Positions 26,601-35,445 are shown, numbered from the stretch's first letter. The stretch is 64,000 nt of DNA from Streptomyces sp. Ag109_O5-10 (GCF_900105755.1 NZ_FNTQ01000001.1:2356001-2420000); one strand, 5' to 3'. Notes: generated by a model not told the origin, from the letters alone. Program-made: numbers and translations.

Positions 26601-27810
26601 GTCCGTTGCGGTGGACGAGGTCGAGTTCCCGCCGTACGTGCTCCTCGGCGCCGGCGAGCCGGGTCCGCAGTTCCTCGATGGGTCCCATGATCAGGGTCAG
26701 CGGGGTCCGGAACTCGTGGCTGATGTTGGAGAAGAAGACGGTCTTGGCCCGGTCCAGTTCGGCCAGTTCCTCGGCCCGCCGCTGCTGCGCCTCGTAGCTT
26801 CGGGCGCTGCCGATGCCGGAGGCGATGTGCCCGGCGGTCAGCTCGACGAACCCGCGGTAGCCCTCGTCCAGTACGCGGTACCGGTTCAGGGCGGCCACCA
26901 GGAAGCCGTAGGGCACGCTGCCCTGCTGCAGCAGGGGGACCACGAGTGCCTCGACGGGTGGTTCGGGCCAGTCACCGGCAGGCAGATCAGCGAGGGCGTC
27001 GCTCGCGAGGGGCACCAGGGCCGTCTCCCCTGCGGCCGGCGCCGCGACGGGCCACGCGCTGTCGGGGTCCTCGATCCGGAGGACGGCCGGCGCGGCCGGA
27101 TGGGCGACGGGGATGCCGGTCGAGCCGGCCAGCCGTGCGGTGGATCCGTCGAAGAGATACGTGAGGGTGAAGGGCAGATCCTTCCGGTTGCGGTCCAGTT
27201 GCCGGTCTGCGAAGGCCAGCACCTCCTCCTCGGTGCGGATCACGCTCGGGTCCGAGCCCAGATCGCGCAACGTGGCCATGCGCCGCTCGCCGATCACCCG
27301 GTCGGTGTCCTCGCTGACCACGCACAGCATGCCCACGACGGCGCCGGCGTCGTCGCGCAACGGGCTGTAGGAGAAGGTGTGGTACGTCTCCTCGCTGTAC
27401 CCGGAACGCTCCAGGAACAGCAGGAGGCCCTCGTCCCAGGTGGCCTCGCCGGTGGTGAGCACCGCTTCGATGCGCGGGCCGATGTCGTCCCAGATCTCGG
27501 CCCACACCTCGTTCGCGGGCCGTCCCAGGGCCCATGGGTACTTGCGGCCGAGCGTGTCACGCCGGTACGCGGCGTTGCAGAAGAAGGTCAGCTGCTCGCC
27601 CCAGGCCATCCACATGGGGAACCGGGAGGACAGCAGAATGCTGACGGCCGTCTGCAGGCTCTGCGGCCAGTCCCGAGGCGGGCCGAGCGGGGTGGCCGCC
27701 CAGTCCACCTCGAGCAGGTCCGGGCCCACCTCGTGGTCGGCGGTGAACACGTCGCCGTCTCTCGCCGGCGGCCGCGGCCCGTGTCCGGCCGCCTGATCCG
27801 AATCGTCCAT
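23632..27810 (-). CDS. giant hybrid signalling protein: PAS-GAF-histidine kinase-receiver-PAS-GAF-PP2C-RsbW ATPase
   Basis: 1,392 residues, all soluble. Order: PAS-like domain about 27-175; GAF-like about 180-345; HisKA with phospho-His near 365 ([13 protein letters not shown]); HATPase about 470-585 ([26 protein letters not shown]); receiver about 640-760 with Asp near 691 ([12 protein letters not shown]); PAS about 770-890; GAF about 895-1030; PP2C about 1045-1255 ([50 protein letters not shown]); RsbW-like ATPase about 1260-1392 ([23 protein letters not shown]). It joins a hybrid kinase, a STAS phosphatase and a STAS kinase or anti-sigma in one chain, with a coupled STAS gene behind. The ATG at 27810 follows a G-rich site. 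A separate-gene reading is excluded because the frame is continuous. Confidence 0.9.
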   Translation of the reverse strand: MDDSDQAAGHGPRPPARDGDVFTADHEVGPDLLEVDWAATPLGPPRDWPQSLQTAVSILLSSRFPMWMAWGEQLTFFCNAAYRRDTLGRKYPWALGRPANEVWAEIWDDIGPRIEAVLTTGEATWDEGLLLFLERSGYSEETYHTFSYSPLRDDAGAVVGMLCVVSEDTDRVIGERRMATLRDLGSDPSVIRTEEEVLAFADRQLDRNRKDLPFTLTYLFDGSTARLAGSTGIPVAHPAAPAVLRIEDPDSAWPVAAPAAGETALVPLASDALADLPAGDWPEPPVEALVVPLLQQGSVPYGFLVAALNRYRVLDEGYRGFVELTAGHIASGIGSARSYEAQQRRAEELAELDRAKTVFFSNISHEFRTPLTLIMGPIEELRTRLAGAEEHVRRELDLVHRNGLRLGKLVNTLLDFSRIEAGRMQARYEPVDLAVVTAELASVFRSAMERAGLAFDVDCPPLAEPVYVDRGMWEKVVLNLLSNALKFTFTGSVRVGVHRDGTDAVVTVTDTGIGVPEPETPRLFERFHRIENARSRSNEGSGIGLALVRELVGLHGGTITAASREGEGTTFTVRLPFGNAHLPPEAVVSEAAGSSAPVTADPYVQEALRWLPENGTGTADGSSGVRSEADAVATGSGPAAGARVLVADDNADMREYLARVLGQAGYEVTTVTDGVEALRAVRRDLHDLVVSDVMMPRLDGLELVARLRGDTRTASVPVLLLSARAGQEASIEGLRAGADDYLVKPFAVAELLARVRAIIELARLRGHHVRWRTALVDSLQEAFFVCDESGAVVEINTAFTDILGYGPEELPYTSPQPWWPDAATGPEAHRQVGDAFAGLLRRDQGSHTVPVTHRDGHRLWVAVTFNKAQDPDTGRRVTVGTFRDVTAEHYAVRRETALAALGTTLSQAASLPEALSGALVELRTLWRARSVVAALFERGDVPAVTAAEEDLRWADLPAERRDALVALRRQTPLTPVAGDSGAGILLEHPDGPLALWIDLGEHRPFTPEDRFLLSLLAGHLTQGLVRAHQIDQQRRTAIALQRAILGPARLPAGFAVRYEPATRPLEVGGDWYDTVALADGRIGIVVGDCVGRGLEAASVMGQLRSACRALMLQDPSPSRTLMALDQFAASVPGALCTTVFCGVLDPGTGELTYSSAGHPPGILAHPDGATRLLDEGRSLPLAVRPGRRRPEAACTLPARATLLLYTDGLVERRGRPLSAGIDQAGEAVQNGRAMPVDDLATEVMSRLAPAGGYDDDVALLLYRHPTPLEMSFPAESAQLAPVRKALRNWLARCDLPANTVQNVLVAAGEACANAVEHGHRHNPGEAVRLRAEARADDLWLTVADSGLWKVPEPEENTHRGRGVALMRAMMQHVTITPGPSGTTVDMQLRIDR

Positions 27811-28143
27811 GCGGTATCCCCCCCCATGCCGGCCCTCCACCGGGCCGCACCGTCGCCGAATGCGTACTCGAACAGCTTCTGACCACGCGCCACTACCCCT
27901 CTGCCCGCGAAACCACCACCGACGCCGGCGGACGCACCGCCCCGGGGCCCGCGAGCGACGGTGCCTGTCGCCTCGCCTCCTGCCGTGACCCGTGGAACAC
28001 GCGATGCGCGGGGACGCGGGCCCGGGCGGCCGCAGTGGCCGCGGAACCGGATCGGCGCCTTCCTCTCCCATGTCTGAACTGGGCGAACCAGGGAAGCCGT
28101 GGTGGGGCAAGCCCCCATATTCCGCCGAGAACCGAGGTGAACC
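27811..28143. other. divergent control region between the hybrid kinase and dps
   Basis: 333 bases with no supported gene. It must hold promoters for both flanking genes. A GGGGTAG element on the minus strand near 27890 is only a weak match to a SigB-type -10. A short inverted repeat GGGG-CAAG-CCCC lies at about 28104-28115, 30 bases before dps. Confidence 0.4.
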
Positions 28144-28704
28144 ATGGCGCAGGATCTGACCCCGAAGTACACGGTGCCCGGCATCGAGCGCGAGGCGGCA
28201 GGCAGGCTGATCGGACTGCTCCGGCTCCGCCTGCACGCCCTCAACGATCTGCACCTGACGCTCAAGCACGTGCACTGGAACGTGGTCGGGCCGCACTTCA
28301 TCGCCGTGCACGAGATGATCGACCCGCAGGTGGACCGGGTCCGGGACATGGCCGACGACGTGGCGGAACGCATCGCCGCGCTCGGCGGCGTCGCGCCGGG
28401 GACACCAGGCGCCCTGGTCGACGAGCGCACCTGGGACGACTACTCCATCGGCCGCGCCGACGCGATCGCCCATCTGGGCGCGCTCGACCTCGTCTACACC
28501 GGAGTGATCGAAGCCGTCCGCGCCGCGATCAAGGAAGCGGGCGACATCGACACCGCCACCGAGGACCTGCTCATCGAGCAGTTGCGCGACCTGGAACAGT
28601 TCCAGTGGTTCGTGCGGGCCCACTTGGAGAGCGCGGGCGGCACTCTCGCCACCGGGCAGGCCCAGACCGAGGAGGACGCGGCCAGGGCCGCGGAGCGCGG
28701 CTGA
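28144..28704 (+). CDS. dps: Dps-family DNA-protection ferritin
   Basis: A 186-residue member of the Dps/ferritin-like fold that forms 12-mers, oxidises and stores iron and coats DNA in stress. The ferroxidase residues are visible in KHVHWNVVGPHFIAVHEMID (near residues 45-62) and in VDRVRDMADDVAERI. The end (RDLEQFQWFVRAHLES) is the fourth helix. The tail after residue 165 is hydrophilic. GAGGTGA precedes the ATG. In S. coelicolor dpsA is controlled by a SigB-family sigma factor; the placement inside a partner-switching island fits, but no clear GnnT/GGGTAY promoter was found here. Confidence 0.93.
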   Translation: MAQDLTPKYTVPGIEREAAGRLIGLLRLRLHALNDLHLTLKHVHWNVVGPHFIAVHEMIDPQVDRVRDMADDVAERIAALGGVAPGTPGALVDERTWDDYSIGRADAIAHLGALDLVYTGVIEAVRAAIKEAGDIDTATEDLLIEQLRDLEQFQWFVRAHLESAGGTLATGQAQTEEDAARAAERG

Positions 28705-29037
28705 GCGGACCCGCCTCGGCGGGCCGGGAAGTGCCGACTTGGCACCGGCAGCCGAACGGGTCCTGATGGTCGCGGCTCACCCGTACGCCGTGCGGCGGCT
28801 GGGGACCACCACTCCCCCGTTGCGTCTGGAGTGCCCGGTTCGTGACAGGCAGGGCGGTGTTCCCGCCGTCTCCGACCCGGCGCGGCGCGGTTCCCGGACC
28901 TGACCGGCCGCGGCTTCACGCGGACCAGGCGAATACCAAGTACGTCGGTGACATCACCTCAACCGCGTGCGCGGCGACCTCGTTTCCCACCGCGACCACG
29001 GGCGCCGACCACGCGTGAACCGCCCTTGGTGCCGGCT
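28705..29037. other. gap between convergent dps and PP2C genes
   Basis: 333 bases without a supported gene. A short hairpin CCCGC-CTCG-GCGGG at 28710-28723 directly after the dps stop is a possible terminator. Nothing else recognised. Confidence 0.4.
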
Positions 29038-30384
29038 TCAGGAGGCTCGGCCGCCGGTGGCATCCGGGAGGCGGATGGCCAGCAGGGCGACGTCGTCGTC
29101 GTTGTCGTGGGGCCGGGCGCGGTGGAGCAGCTGGTCGGCGAAGGAGTCCAGGTCGCGGTGGGCCAGAGAGGCGGCGTGCCGGCGCAGGTTCTCCATCCCC
29201 TCGTCCAGTGGCTGTCTGCGGGATTCGATCAGACCGTCCGTGTAGAAGACGAGTGTCGAAGCCGCGGGGAGAGTGACGCGGGCCTCGGCACGTGATCGGG
29301 GCGAAGGCATGCCGAGGAGGAGCCCGTTGGCCTCGGTGAGGTAGCGCGTCAGGCCGTCACGACCGACGAGCAGCGGCGGCGGGTGGCCGGCGCTGGTCCA
29401 CCGCAGCTGCCAGGCGCCGGCCGCGTCGACCGCCAGCCGGGCCAGGATCACGGTCGCCATGCGGACGTCGGTGATCTCCATCATGGCTTCGTTGAGATGC
29501 TCGACGATGCCGTGCGTCGGCCGGTCCTGCGACCAGGTGAACGCGCGGATCATGTTGCGCAGCTGCGCCATGCCGGCCGCCGCTTCGAGGTCGTGACCGA
29601 CCACGTCACCGATGACGAGTGCGGTGTCACCGCCGGGAAGGTGGAACGCGTCGTACCAGTCGCCACCGACGTAGGAGGCGTCCGGGGCGGAGAGGTAGCG
29701 GGCGGTCATGCCGACACCCGGCAGACACGGCAGCTGGGGCAGCAGATAACGCTGCATGGTCTCGGCGACCTGGCGCTGGCGCTGGTAGTGGCGGGCGTTC
29801 TCCAGCGCCAGGCCGATGCGCCGGGCGATGTCCTCCAGCAGGGCCAGGTCGTGCGTGGTGAAGGCCACACCGTCCTCGGAGCGGCCGAGCGTGATCGCGC
29901 CCAGTACCTCCCACGGCCCTCGGATCGGGGCGATCACCGCGGTCTTGATCCCCGTCACGCGGAACAGCTTGCGCTGCTCGACGGCGATACCGCTGTCCGG
30001 TTCGACTTCGTAGGTCTGCGGGCCGGCGAGATTGGAGGCGACTCCGCGCAGGGCTCTGGACAGGGGCATGGGCGAAGCGTCGGAGACCGGAGGCATCGGT
30101 CCCTGCAGGTCTTCACGCACTGTGAGGCCTTCGGTATCGGAATGGACCACCAGATACCGCGACACATCATCACTTTCCGTGATCAGGTCGATGACGGCCC
30201 AGTCCGCGAGACGCGGCAGCACCAGGGCGACCACACGGTGCAGCGCCTCGTCCACGTCGTTGTTGGAGATGAGCTGGGCTGTGGTGTCCGCGAGCAGGGC
30301 CAGCCGTTCCAGCTCCGACAGGGTACGGCCGCCCCTTTGCGACGGGACGGGCCGGACCGCGGGGTCGGCTATGGCATCGGTCAT
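29038..30384 (-). CDS. GAF-PP2C (SpoIIE/RsbU-type) phosphatase
   Basis: 448 residues. A GAF sensor lies at about 30-200 (LERLALLADTTAQLISNNDVDEALHRVVALVLPRLADWAVIDLI...), a short helical linker ends in QRYLLPQLPCLPGV, and the PP2C domain covers about 225-440. It has GGDWYDAFHLPGG, IGDVVGHDLEAAAGMAQLRNM, TSAGHPPPL, FYTDGLIESRRQPL and HDNDDDVALLAIRLP. It would reactivate a STAS protein; none is adjacent on the same strand, so the target could be any of the five nearby. AAGGAG stands 5 bases before the ATG. A possible SigB-type promoter lies upstream at 30471-30495. Confidence 0.92.
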   Translation of the reverse strand: MTDAIADPAVRPVPSQRGGRTLSELERLALLADTTAQLISNNDVDEALHRVVALVLPRLADWAVIDLITESDDVSRYLVVHSDTEGLTVREDLQGPMPPVSDASPMPLSRALRGVASNLAGPQTYEVEPDSGIAVEQRKLFRVTGIKTAVIAPIRGPWEVLGAITLGRSEDGVAFTTHDLALLEDIARRIGLALENARHYQRQRQVAETMQRYLLPQLPCLPGVGMTARYLSAPDASYVGGDWYDAFHLPGGDTALVIGDVVGHDLEAAAGMAQLRNMIRAFTWSQDRPTHGIVEHLNEAMMEITDVRMATVILARLAVDAAGAWQLRWTSAGHPPPLLVGRDGLTRYLTEANGLLLGMPSPRSRAEARVTLPAASTLVFYTDGLIESRRQPLDEGMENLRRHAASLAHRDLDSFADQLLHRARPHDNDDDVALLAIRLPDATGGRAS

Positions 30385-31172
30385 GACCGCTCCTTGTCGA
30401 GCCGTGCAACGCGGCGCAGAACGGGGCAGTCAAGGTCCGCCAGCGCGCTCACCCGCTGTGAGCGGACAACGTTCCCGGCGGGTGACGGCGAACACCCGGC
30501 TCCCTGTGATGCCAGGCGATGTGCTGCGGTCGGTGCGTGACGATATGAGAACTACCTAGTGAGGCTGCTGTTTCCCCAACAACCGACCGAACGGCGGCCA
30601 CAAAAAGCCGCAGCTTCATTTGTAGCACAGGCGTTCTCGCGGACACCGCGTCGCGCTTGTCGGTGCCCACGCCACGAGGATAGTCGCGTGCGCGGCCGGT
30701 GAGCAGGGTCTCTGGCAGGTCGGGCACGCGGTGGAACGCGCAATGCCAGGTCTTCCACGCCCGGGCCGGATCGGTGGAGATGTTGCGGGGAAAAGCGGGG
30801 AGAGCGAGAGCGACTGCCACCCGTCCGGGGGATGTTCGGAAGGTCGCGGGTGTGGCCTTGAGCGGCCATGCCGGAGCGGCGGCCCGCGGTTCATCCCCGT
30901 GCCGGGCAGGATCGGCGTCGCCAGGCCGTGCGGCGGCCGGCTCGCGTTTTCCGTCATACCGAGCGGACACTCGCCACAGCGGAAGGAACGGAAAGGCACA
31001 GACCGGCAGACGTGCCGGGCCCGGGAGAAGGTGGGCCGCCATGATCATGCAGGCCGGGAATCCGGCTGCGGGCCGCCGGAAGAGGGCCAGGCCTCGGGGG
31101 CTCGCCGTTCGCAGCGACGGAACATCGCACGGGCGTGCCAGCAGCGCCCTGTGAGGACAGAGAGGCACTTCC
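30385..31172. other. 788-base gap with candidate SigB-type promoter, no supported gene
   Basis: All six frames are open in places but none shows a recognisable family, codon bias with a start site, or membrane segment. On the minus strand at 30471-30495, GTGT, 15 bases, GGGAAC fits the SigB-family pattern GnnT-N14-16-GGGTAY with one mismatch. It points at the PP2C gene starting at 30384. The part from 30600 to 31150 may hold decayed sequence. Confidence 0.35.
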
Positions 31173-32189
31173 ATGCCGACACCAGTGATATCCCGGACAC
31201 CTGAATCCCTTCACGGCCTGTCCGCCGTGGTCACCGGTGGCTCCCGAGGTCTGGGCCTGCTCATCGCCGACGAGTTGATGGACCGCGGCTGCCACGTCAC
31301 GCTCGTCGCGCGGGACGCCGCCGAACTGGAGCGGGCCGACGGGCTGCTCCGGCAGCGGCATCCGCACGGCTCCGTCCGCACCGAAGTGGCCGACGTGCGG
31401 GAGAAGAAGGCCCTCGCCGATCTCTTCCACCGGACGGCGGCGGTCTGCGGGGGCGTGGACGTGGTCGTCGCCAATGCCGGCATCATCCAGGTCGCGCCTG
31501 CCGAGACCGTCGGCGCGGCCGGATTCGACGACGCGATGGGCACCGTCTTCCAGGGCGCGCTCAACACCAGCCTCGAAGCACTGCCCTACCTGCGCGAGAG
31601 CCGCGCCGGGGGGAGGCTGGCCCTGATCGGCTCGGTGGGCGGTCTGCTCGCCGTGCCGCACCTCCTGCCGTACTCGTGCGCCAAAGCCGCCGTGGGAGCC
31701 CTGGCCGAAGGACTGTACGTGGAGGCGGCGCGCGACGGCGTTTCCGTGACCGCGGTACATCCGGGTCTGATGCGCACCGGCTCGCATCTGCACGCCGTGT
31801 TCGGCGGTGACCGACGACGCGAGTTCGCCTGGTTCTCCGCTCTCGCCGGCACCCCGCTGCTGTCGATGGACGCACACCGCGCGGCCGGCCGCATCGTCAC
31901 GGCCGTCCAGCGGCGCCGTCTCCGCCTCGTGCTCACCCCCGCCGCCCGCGTCGCCGACAAGGCCCACGGCCTCGCCCCGGCGCTCACCGCACGGCTCAGC
32001 CACGCGGCGGCCGCGCTGCTGCCGGCCGCCGCGGACGAACCGGAGCTGCGTCCCGGCCTCGACATCGAACCGGCAGTCCCCCGCACACTCGGGGAACGCC
32101 TGCGCTCCGTGGGCAGCGCGCTGAACGACCGCGCCGCCCGCGCCTACAACCAACGCCGCCACACCGCCGTTGAAGGACACCGGCACTGA
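31173..32189 (+). CDS. short-chain dehydrogenase/reductase with long C-terminal extension
   Basis: A 338-residue classical SDR. Cofactor loop VVTGGSRGLG at residues 19-28; NAG near 100 (VVVANAGIIQVAP); catalytic Ser in LIGSVGG near 150; YxxxK as YSCAK near 166; PG motif HPGLMRTG. An Arg rather than Asp is found at the end of strand 2 region (LVARD), suggesting NADP(H). About 90 residues after the SDR core are helical (RAAGRIVTAVQRRRLRLVLTPAARVADKAHGLAPALTARL), typical of the SCO-type SDRs linked to stress operons. A GlsB-type membrane protein follows 137 bases later. The substrate is unknown. Confidence 0.88.
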   Translation: MPTPVISRTPESLHGLSAVVTGGSRGLGLLIADELMDRGCHVTLVARDAAELERADGLLRQRHPHGSVRTEVADVREKKALADLFHRTAAVCGGVDVVVANAGIIQVAPAETVGAAGFDDAMGTVFQGALNTSLEALPYLRESRAGGRLALIGSVGGLLAVPHLLPYSCAKAAVGALAEGLYVEAARDGVSVTAVHPGLMRTGSHLHAVFGGDRRREFAWFSALAGTPLLSMDAHRAAGRIVTAVQRRRLRLVLTPAARVADKAHGLAPALTARLSHAAAALLPAAADEPELRPGLDIEPAVPRTLGERLRSVGSALNDRAARAYNQRRHTAVEGHRH

Positions 32190-32326
32190 CCCACGCCGAA
32201 AGCTCCGGCGCCACCCGCCCGGTCAGGAGCCGGCGGCGCCGAGACCTGGACGAGACGTTTGTTCGTATCCGATCGGAGCACACGATGAGCTGACCCAGCC
32301 CTTGTCCGAGGAAGCGGAGACGCACC

Positions 32327-32605
32327 ATGGGAATCATCGCGTGGATCATCATCGGCCTGCTCGCCGGCGCCATCGCCAAGGCCCTGATGCCGGGCAAGGA
32401 TCCCGGCGGCATCATCGTCACCATGCTCATCGGCATCGTCGGTGGTCTGCTCGGCGGCTGGCTCGGCAAGGTGATCTTCGGTGTCGACTCCATCGACGGG
32501 TTCTTCGACCTCTCCACCTGGATCGCCGCGATCGTCGGCTCCCTCATCCTCCTCGCCCTGTACCGCCTGGTCACCGGTAACCGGCACGCGCGCCGCCACG
32601 CCTGA
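32327..32605 (+). CDS. GlsB/YeaQ/YmgE-family stress-response membrane protein
   Basis: A 92-residue protein with three hydrophobic segments (about 2-22, 28-48, 58-80) and the family's glycine-rich loops LLAGAIAKALMPGKDPGG and GGLLGGWLGKVIF. It was formerly called transglycosylase-associated protein. Members are induced by general stress; the biochemical role is unclear. The ATG at 32327 lies a few bases after GAGACG, and AGGAAGCGGAGA a little further up is the ribosome site. The tail after the last helix is a short basic stretch (RHARRHA), probably cytoplasmic. Confidence 0.92.
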   Translation: MGIIAWIIIGLLAGAIAKALMPGKDPGGIIVTMLIGIVGGLLGGWLGKVIFGVDSIDGFFDLSTWIAAIVGSLILLALYRLVTGNRHARRHA

Positions 32606-32739
32606 ACCGCCGAAGGCACACGCCGCCGCCCCTGATGGCTCCCGTCCCGGTTCACCGGACGGGAGCCGTCAGCATGTACGGCGCACCAGGGCCGACGGCG
32701 CCGAGCGCAGGAGCGTCGGGCGTGAACGTGAAGCAGACG

Positions 32740-33192
32740 TCAGGCCGATGGGCGCAGATCAATCCGGGCGGTGACCCGTTTGCCGGCCGCGTCGGGCAGA
32801 ACAGTGAACTCGGCCGCAACAGCCTGCACGATCTCCAGGCCGTGCCGGCCCACCCGGTACGGGTCCGCCCGCTCGGCCACCGGAATTTCCGGATGGCTGT
32901 CCCACACCTCCACCTCCACCGCCGCCTCCGCCCGGCGCAGCCGCAACAGAACGGGGCCGGGTGCGTGCTTGCAGGCGTTGGTGACCAACTCGCTCACCAC
33001 GAGCTGAGCGAGACCCAGGACGCGCTCCGACACCGTCGAACCAAAGCCGGCGGCTGCGGCCCGGGTGAGAAAGGCGGCAGTCCGGTGACGGGCCTCGACG
33101 ATGCAGGAACCTTCCCCCGACAGGGCGATGGTCTCCTCGACCCCCGTTGAATTCGGCCCCTGGCAACACTCCCGCTCCGGGTCCCCGCCCAT
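32740..33192 (-). CDS. RsbW-like anti-sigma kinase (HATPase_c_2)
   Basis: A 150-residue GHKL ATPase: N-box LAQLVVSELVTNACKHAPGPV near residue 72, G1 box VWDSHPEIPV near 103, G2 box YRVGRHGLEIVQAVA near 118. There is no sensor domain. It is divergent from the STAS gene at 33359, which in turn runs towards the sigma-factor gene at 33789. The three together make a full anti-sigma, anti-anti-sigma and sigma set. The ATG at 33192 is the first good start; earlier residues in the open frame are not family-like. Confidence 0.87.
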   Translation of the reverse strand: MGGDPERECCQGPNSTGVEETIALSGEGSCIVEARHRTAAFLTRAAAAGFGSTVSERVLGLAQLVVSELVTNACKHAPGPVLLRLRRAEAAVEVEVWDSHPEIPVAERADPYRVGRHGLEIVQAVAAEFTVLPDAAGKRVTARIDLRPSA

Positions 33193-33358
33193 CCGTCCTG
33201 CCACTCCCGCCTCAGTCGCGCACGCCGTCCTCCCGGGCGGTCGTCCCTCGCAACGTGTACCTGTGGCAGGGCCATCCGGGGGTACTACCAGTACCATGCG
33301 GGAGCAGATCCTCGTCGAGGAAGTGCTGCAGGGCGGCACCGACACATGCTGAGGAGCT

Positions 33359-33784
33359 GTGACGGACAACGACAATTGGCACCTTTCGATCGCATGCCGC
33401 CGAACCGGTGGCGTCAGGGTAATCACGGCCTGCGGCGAGATCGATCTCGACAGCGCCCCACAGCTCCTGGACGCCCTGACCGCCGATGGCGCTGCCGCTC
33501 CGGTGACGGTGGTGGATCTCAGCGGCGTCACCTTCATGGACTCCAGCGGCATCAATGCCCTCATCGCCGCTCATCACGCCGCACAGCACCATGGCGGCCA
33601 ACTGCGACTCGCGGCTCCGAGCCCCTCCGTCTCCGAGATCTTCGGCATCGTCGGCCTCACCGAGGTCGTCCCCTGCCATCCCACCCTTCGCGACGCCCTT
33701 GACGCCTGCCCCCGGCAGTCGGGCGGACCGGACGTGGCTGATGCCCGCCACAACCGCGGCGGGCATCAGAACGGCACCTCGTAG
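33359..33784 (+). CDS. STAS-domain anti-anti-sigma factor
   Basis: A 141-residue STAS protein with a GTG start close behind GAGGAG. The core is VITACGEIDLDSAPQLLDAL, then VVDLSGVTFMDSSGINALIAAHHAAQHHGGQLRL with the classical DSSG acceptor Ser near residue 61. The tail of about 30 residues after residue 110 is polar (HNRGGHQNG). It ends 4 bases before the end of the convergent SigB/SigF-type sigma gene. It is the most canonical of the five STAS proteins here and the best candidate for the direct partner of the 32740-33192 kinase. Confidence 0.92.
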   Translation: MTDNDNWHLSIACRRTGGVRVITACGEIDLDSAPQLLDALTADGAAAPVTVVDLSGVTFMDSSGINALIAAHHAAQHHGGQLRLAAPSPSVSEIFGIVGLTEVVPCHPTLRDALDACPRQSGGPDVADARHNRGGHQNGTS

Positions 33785-33788
33785 AGGG

Positions 33789-34631
33789 TCAGCTGGTCGT
33801 GAGCATGCCCTCACGCAGCCGGGCCAGGCACCGGGACAGCAGCCGGGAGACGTGCATCTGCGACACGCCCAGGCGCTCGCCGATCTGGGCCTGGGTGAGC
33901 TCCTCCACGAACCGCATGTGAAGGAGACTCCGGTCGCGCTCGTCGAGTCCGGCGATCATGGGGGCGAGGGCGTGGCAGTCCTCCACCAGTTCCAGCGCCG
34001 CGTCCTCGGTACCGATGAAGTCCTGCAGGGCGCTTTCGCCGTCCTCGCTGCCGTTGATCGCAGCGTCCAGGGAGGAGGAGTTGTAGCCGTTGGAGGCCAA
34101 GCGGGCCTCCACGACCTCCTCTTCGGACAGGCTCATCAGCTCTGACAGTTCCTTGACGGTCGGGTCACGGTCGAGCCGGGTACGCAACTCCTCCGTGGCC
34201 TGGGCGAGCTGGACGCGGGCCTCCTGGAGCCGCCGCGGCACATGCACGGCCCAGGTCGTGTCGCGGAAGAAGCGCTTGATCTCGCCGACGATGTAGGGGA
34301 TGGCGAAGGAGGTGAACTCCGCCTCCCGGGACAGCTCGAACCGGTCGATCGCCTTGATCAGGCCGATCATGCCCACCTGGACGATGTCCTCCATCTCCTC
34401 CGGCCCGCGGCTACGGAACCGGCCGGCCGCGTAGCGGACCAGGGACATGTTCATCTCGATCAGCGTGTTGCGGGCGTAGCTGTACTCCGGCGTGCCCTCC
34501 TCCAGGACGGCCAGCTGCCGGAAGAACAGCTTCGACAACTCGCGAGCGTCCTTCGGTGCCACCCGGGAAGGATCGGCGACCTCCGGCAACTCGGCCGTCC
34601 GCGTCTGCGTTGCCAGCGTGCTGGGTGCCAT
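33789..34631 (-). CDS. RNA polymerase sigma factor, SigB/SigF/SigG type
   Basis: A 280-residue group 3 sigma factor. Region 2: YARNTLIEMNMSLVRYAAGRF, then EDIVQVGMIGLIKAIDRFE and FTSFAIPYIVGEIKRFFRDTTW (-10 recognition). Region 3: VPRRLQEARVQLAQATEEL...PTVKELSELMSLSEEEV. Region 4: LDERDRSLLHMRFVEELTQAQIGERLGVSQMHVSRLLSRCLARL. In Streptomyces this family (SigB, SigF, SigG, SigH and others) controls osmotic and oxidative stress and sporulation and is held by RsbW-like proteins. The ATG at 34631 follows GGAGGAGAG. A consensus SigB-type promoter lies 68 bases upstream, so it probably drives itself. Confidence 0.93.
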   Translation of the reverse strand: MAPSTLATQTRTAELPEVADPSRVAPKDARELSKLFFRQLAVLEEGTPEYSYARNTLIEMNMSLVRYAAGRFRSRGPEEMEDIVQVGMIGLIKAIDRFELSREAEFTSFAIPYIVGEIKRFFRDTTWAVHVPRRLQEARVQLAQATEELRTRLDRDPTVKELSELMSLSEEEVVEARLASNGYNSSSLDAAINGSEDGESALQDFIGTEDAALELVEDCHALAPMIAGLDERDRSLLHMRFVEELTQAQIGERLGVSQMHVSRLLSRCLARLREGMLTTS

Positions 34632-34698
34632 GCTGACTCTCCTCCCACGATCGATAAAACCACTGCCGGCCTGCCGGAACGGCCCGCCGACCGTGCGC

Positions 34699-34723
34699 GT
34701 ACCCCGCCAACTCGCGTTCACTC
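34699..34723 (-). promoter_or_regulatory. SigB-type promoter in front of the sigma-factor gene
   Basis: Reading leftwards: GAGT (34723-34720), 15 bases, GGGTAC (34704-34699). This matches the streptomycete SigB-family pattern GnnT-N14-16-GGGTAY at every defined base. It lies about 68 bases upstream of the sigma ATG, so positive autoregulation is likely. Confidence 0.65.
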
Positions 34724-35097
34724 CTGCCGTCTGGTCCGCCCAGCGGATCGAGCCGCTTCGCGGTCCTCCCCCTCCGTCATGAGCCGAGCCCAGCCAGGGT
34801 GGCACGGTACCGGACGTGGACATCCCCACGTCCATAACGGACCTGACGGATTCCGTGGTTGAGCGGAGCCAGGTCGTACGAGCCGAACGCCCTGCCCCGC
34901 GACTCGGCGTAGGCCATGGCGGCCTCGGCCCCACGGATGTACCGCAGCGCACCCAGCAGCATGGGCACGCCAGGCCGGGAACGGCCGGCCGACCAGGCGG
35001 CGCTCCGCGCGTTGCCGCGTCTCCCCACCCCCACGCTCTCCGGCCGCCCGCTGGTCGCGGACCCGGCTGCGGCGAACGGAGATGCCCGTGTACGCGC
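34724..35097. other. stretch without a confident gene
   Basis: On the minus strand an 85-residue frame (34777-35034) ends in LLGALRYIRGAEAAMAYAESRGRAFGSYDLAPLNHGIRQVRYGRGDVHVRYR-like sequence that looks protein-like but matches no family known to me. It lacks a clear ribosome site. It may be a remnant or a small hypothetical gene. Confidence 0.3.
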
Positions 35098-35445
35098 TCA
35101 GACGGACCCAGTCTGGGACAGAGCGGTCTCCAGCGCCTGTCGGATGTCCGGGGACAGCTCCTGGTCGGCGGGCCAGGCGACAATCTGTTCCGCGACCTCC
35201 CGGAGTTTGATGTTCGTTTTCTGGGAGACCGTCCGCAACACTCCGAAGCCTTGGTCGGGGTGAAGGCCACCAAGGGATATGACCACGCCGATGGCCTGGT
35301 CGATCACCGCATGCGAGATCACGGCTTCCTGCAGCTGGCCGATTTCCCGCTGCAACTGCCCGATCTTCCGAGCGAGCTCTTCCGCCCCGAGGGCGTCGGC
35401 GTCGGCGTCGAACGGTGACGGGTCCTCCTGGTCGTGGTCCGTCAT
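35098..35445 (-). CDS. ANTAR-domain RNA-binding regulator
   Basis: A 115-residue protein. Residues about 28-50 form a heptad-like helix (ELARKIGQLQREIGQLQEAVI). Residues 48-100 fit the ANTAR domain: AVIDQAIGVVISLGGLHPDQGFGVLRTVSQKTNIKLREVAEQIV, with the conserved A-I-D-Q-A-x-G-V and three-helix layout. ANTAR proteins bind paired hairpins in nascent RNA and prevent termination. No GAF or receiver domain is attached, so a partner protein must sense the signal. The ATG at 35445 follows AGGAGAGG. It lies upstream of, and in the same direction as, the sigma-factor gene. Confidence 0.85.
   Translation of the reverse strand: MTDHDQEDPSPFDADADALGAEELARKIGQLQREIGQLQEAVISHAVIDQAIGVVISLGGLHPDQGFGVLRTVSQKTNIKLREVAEQIVAWPADQELSPDIRQALETALSQTGSV

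Noticed and set aside
34777..35034. An 85-codon minus-strand gene
   Set aside because: Protein-like tail, but no ribosome site, no family and no operon support; left as part of a gene-free stretch.
33789..35273. Longer start for the sigma factor, up to 35273
   Set aside because: The added sequence is not sigma-like; the ATG at 34631 has a GGAGGAGAG site and the region above holds a SigB-type promoter.
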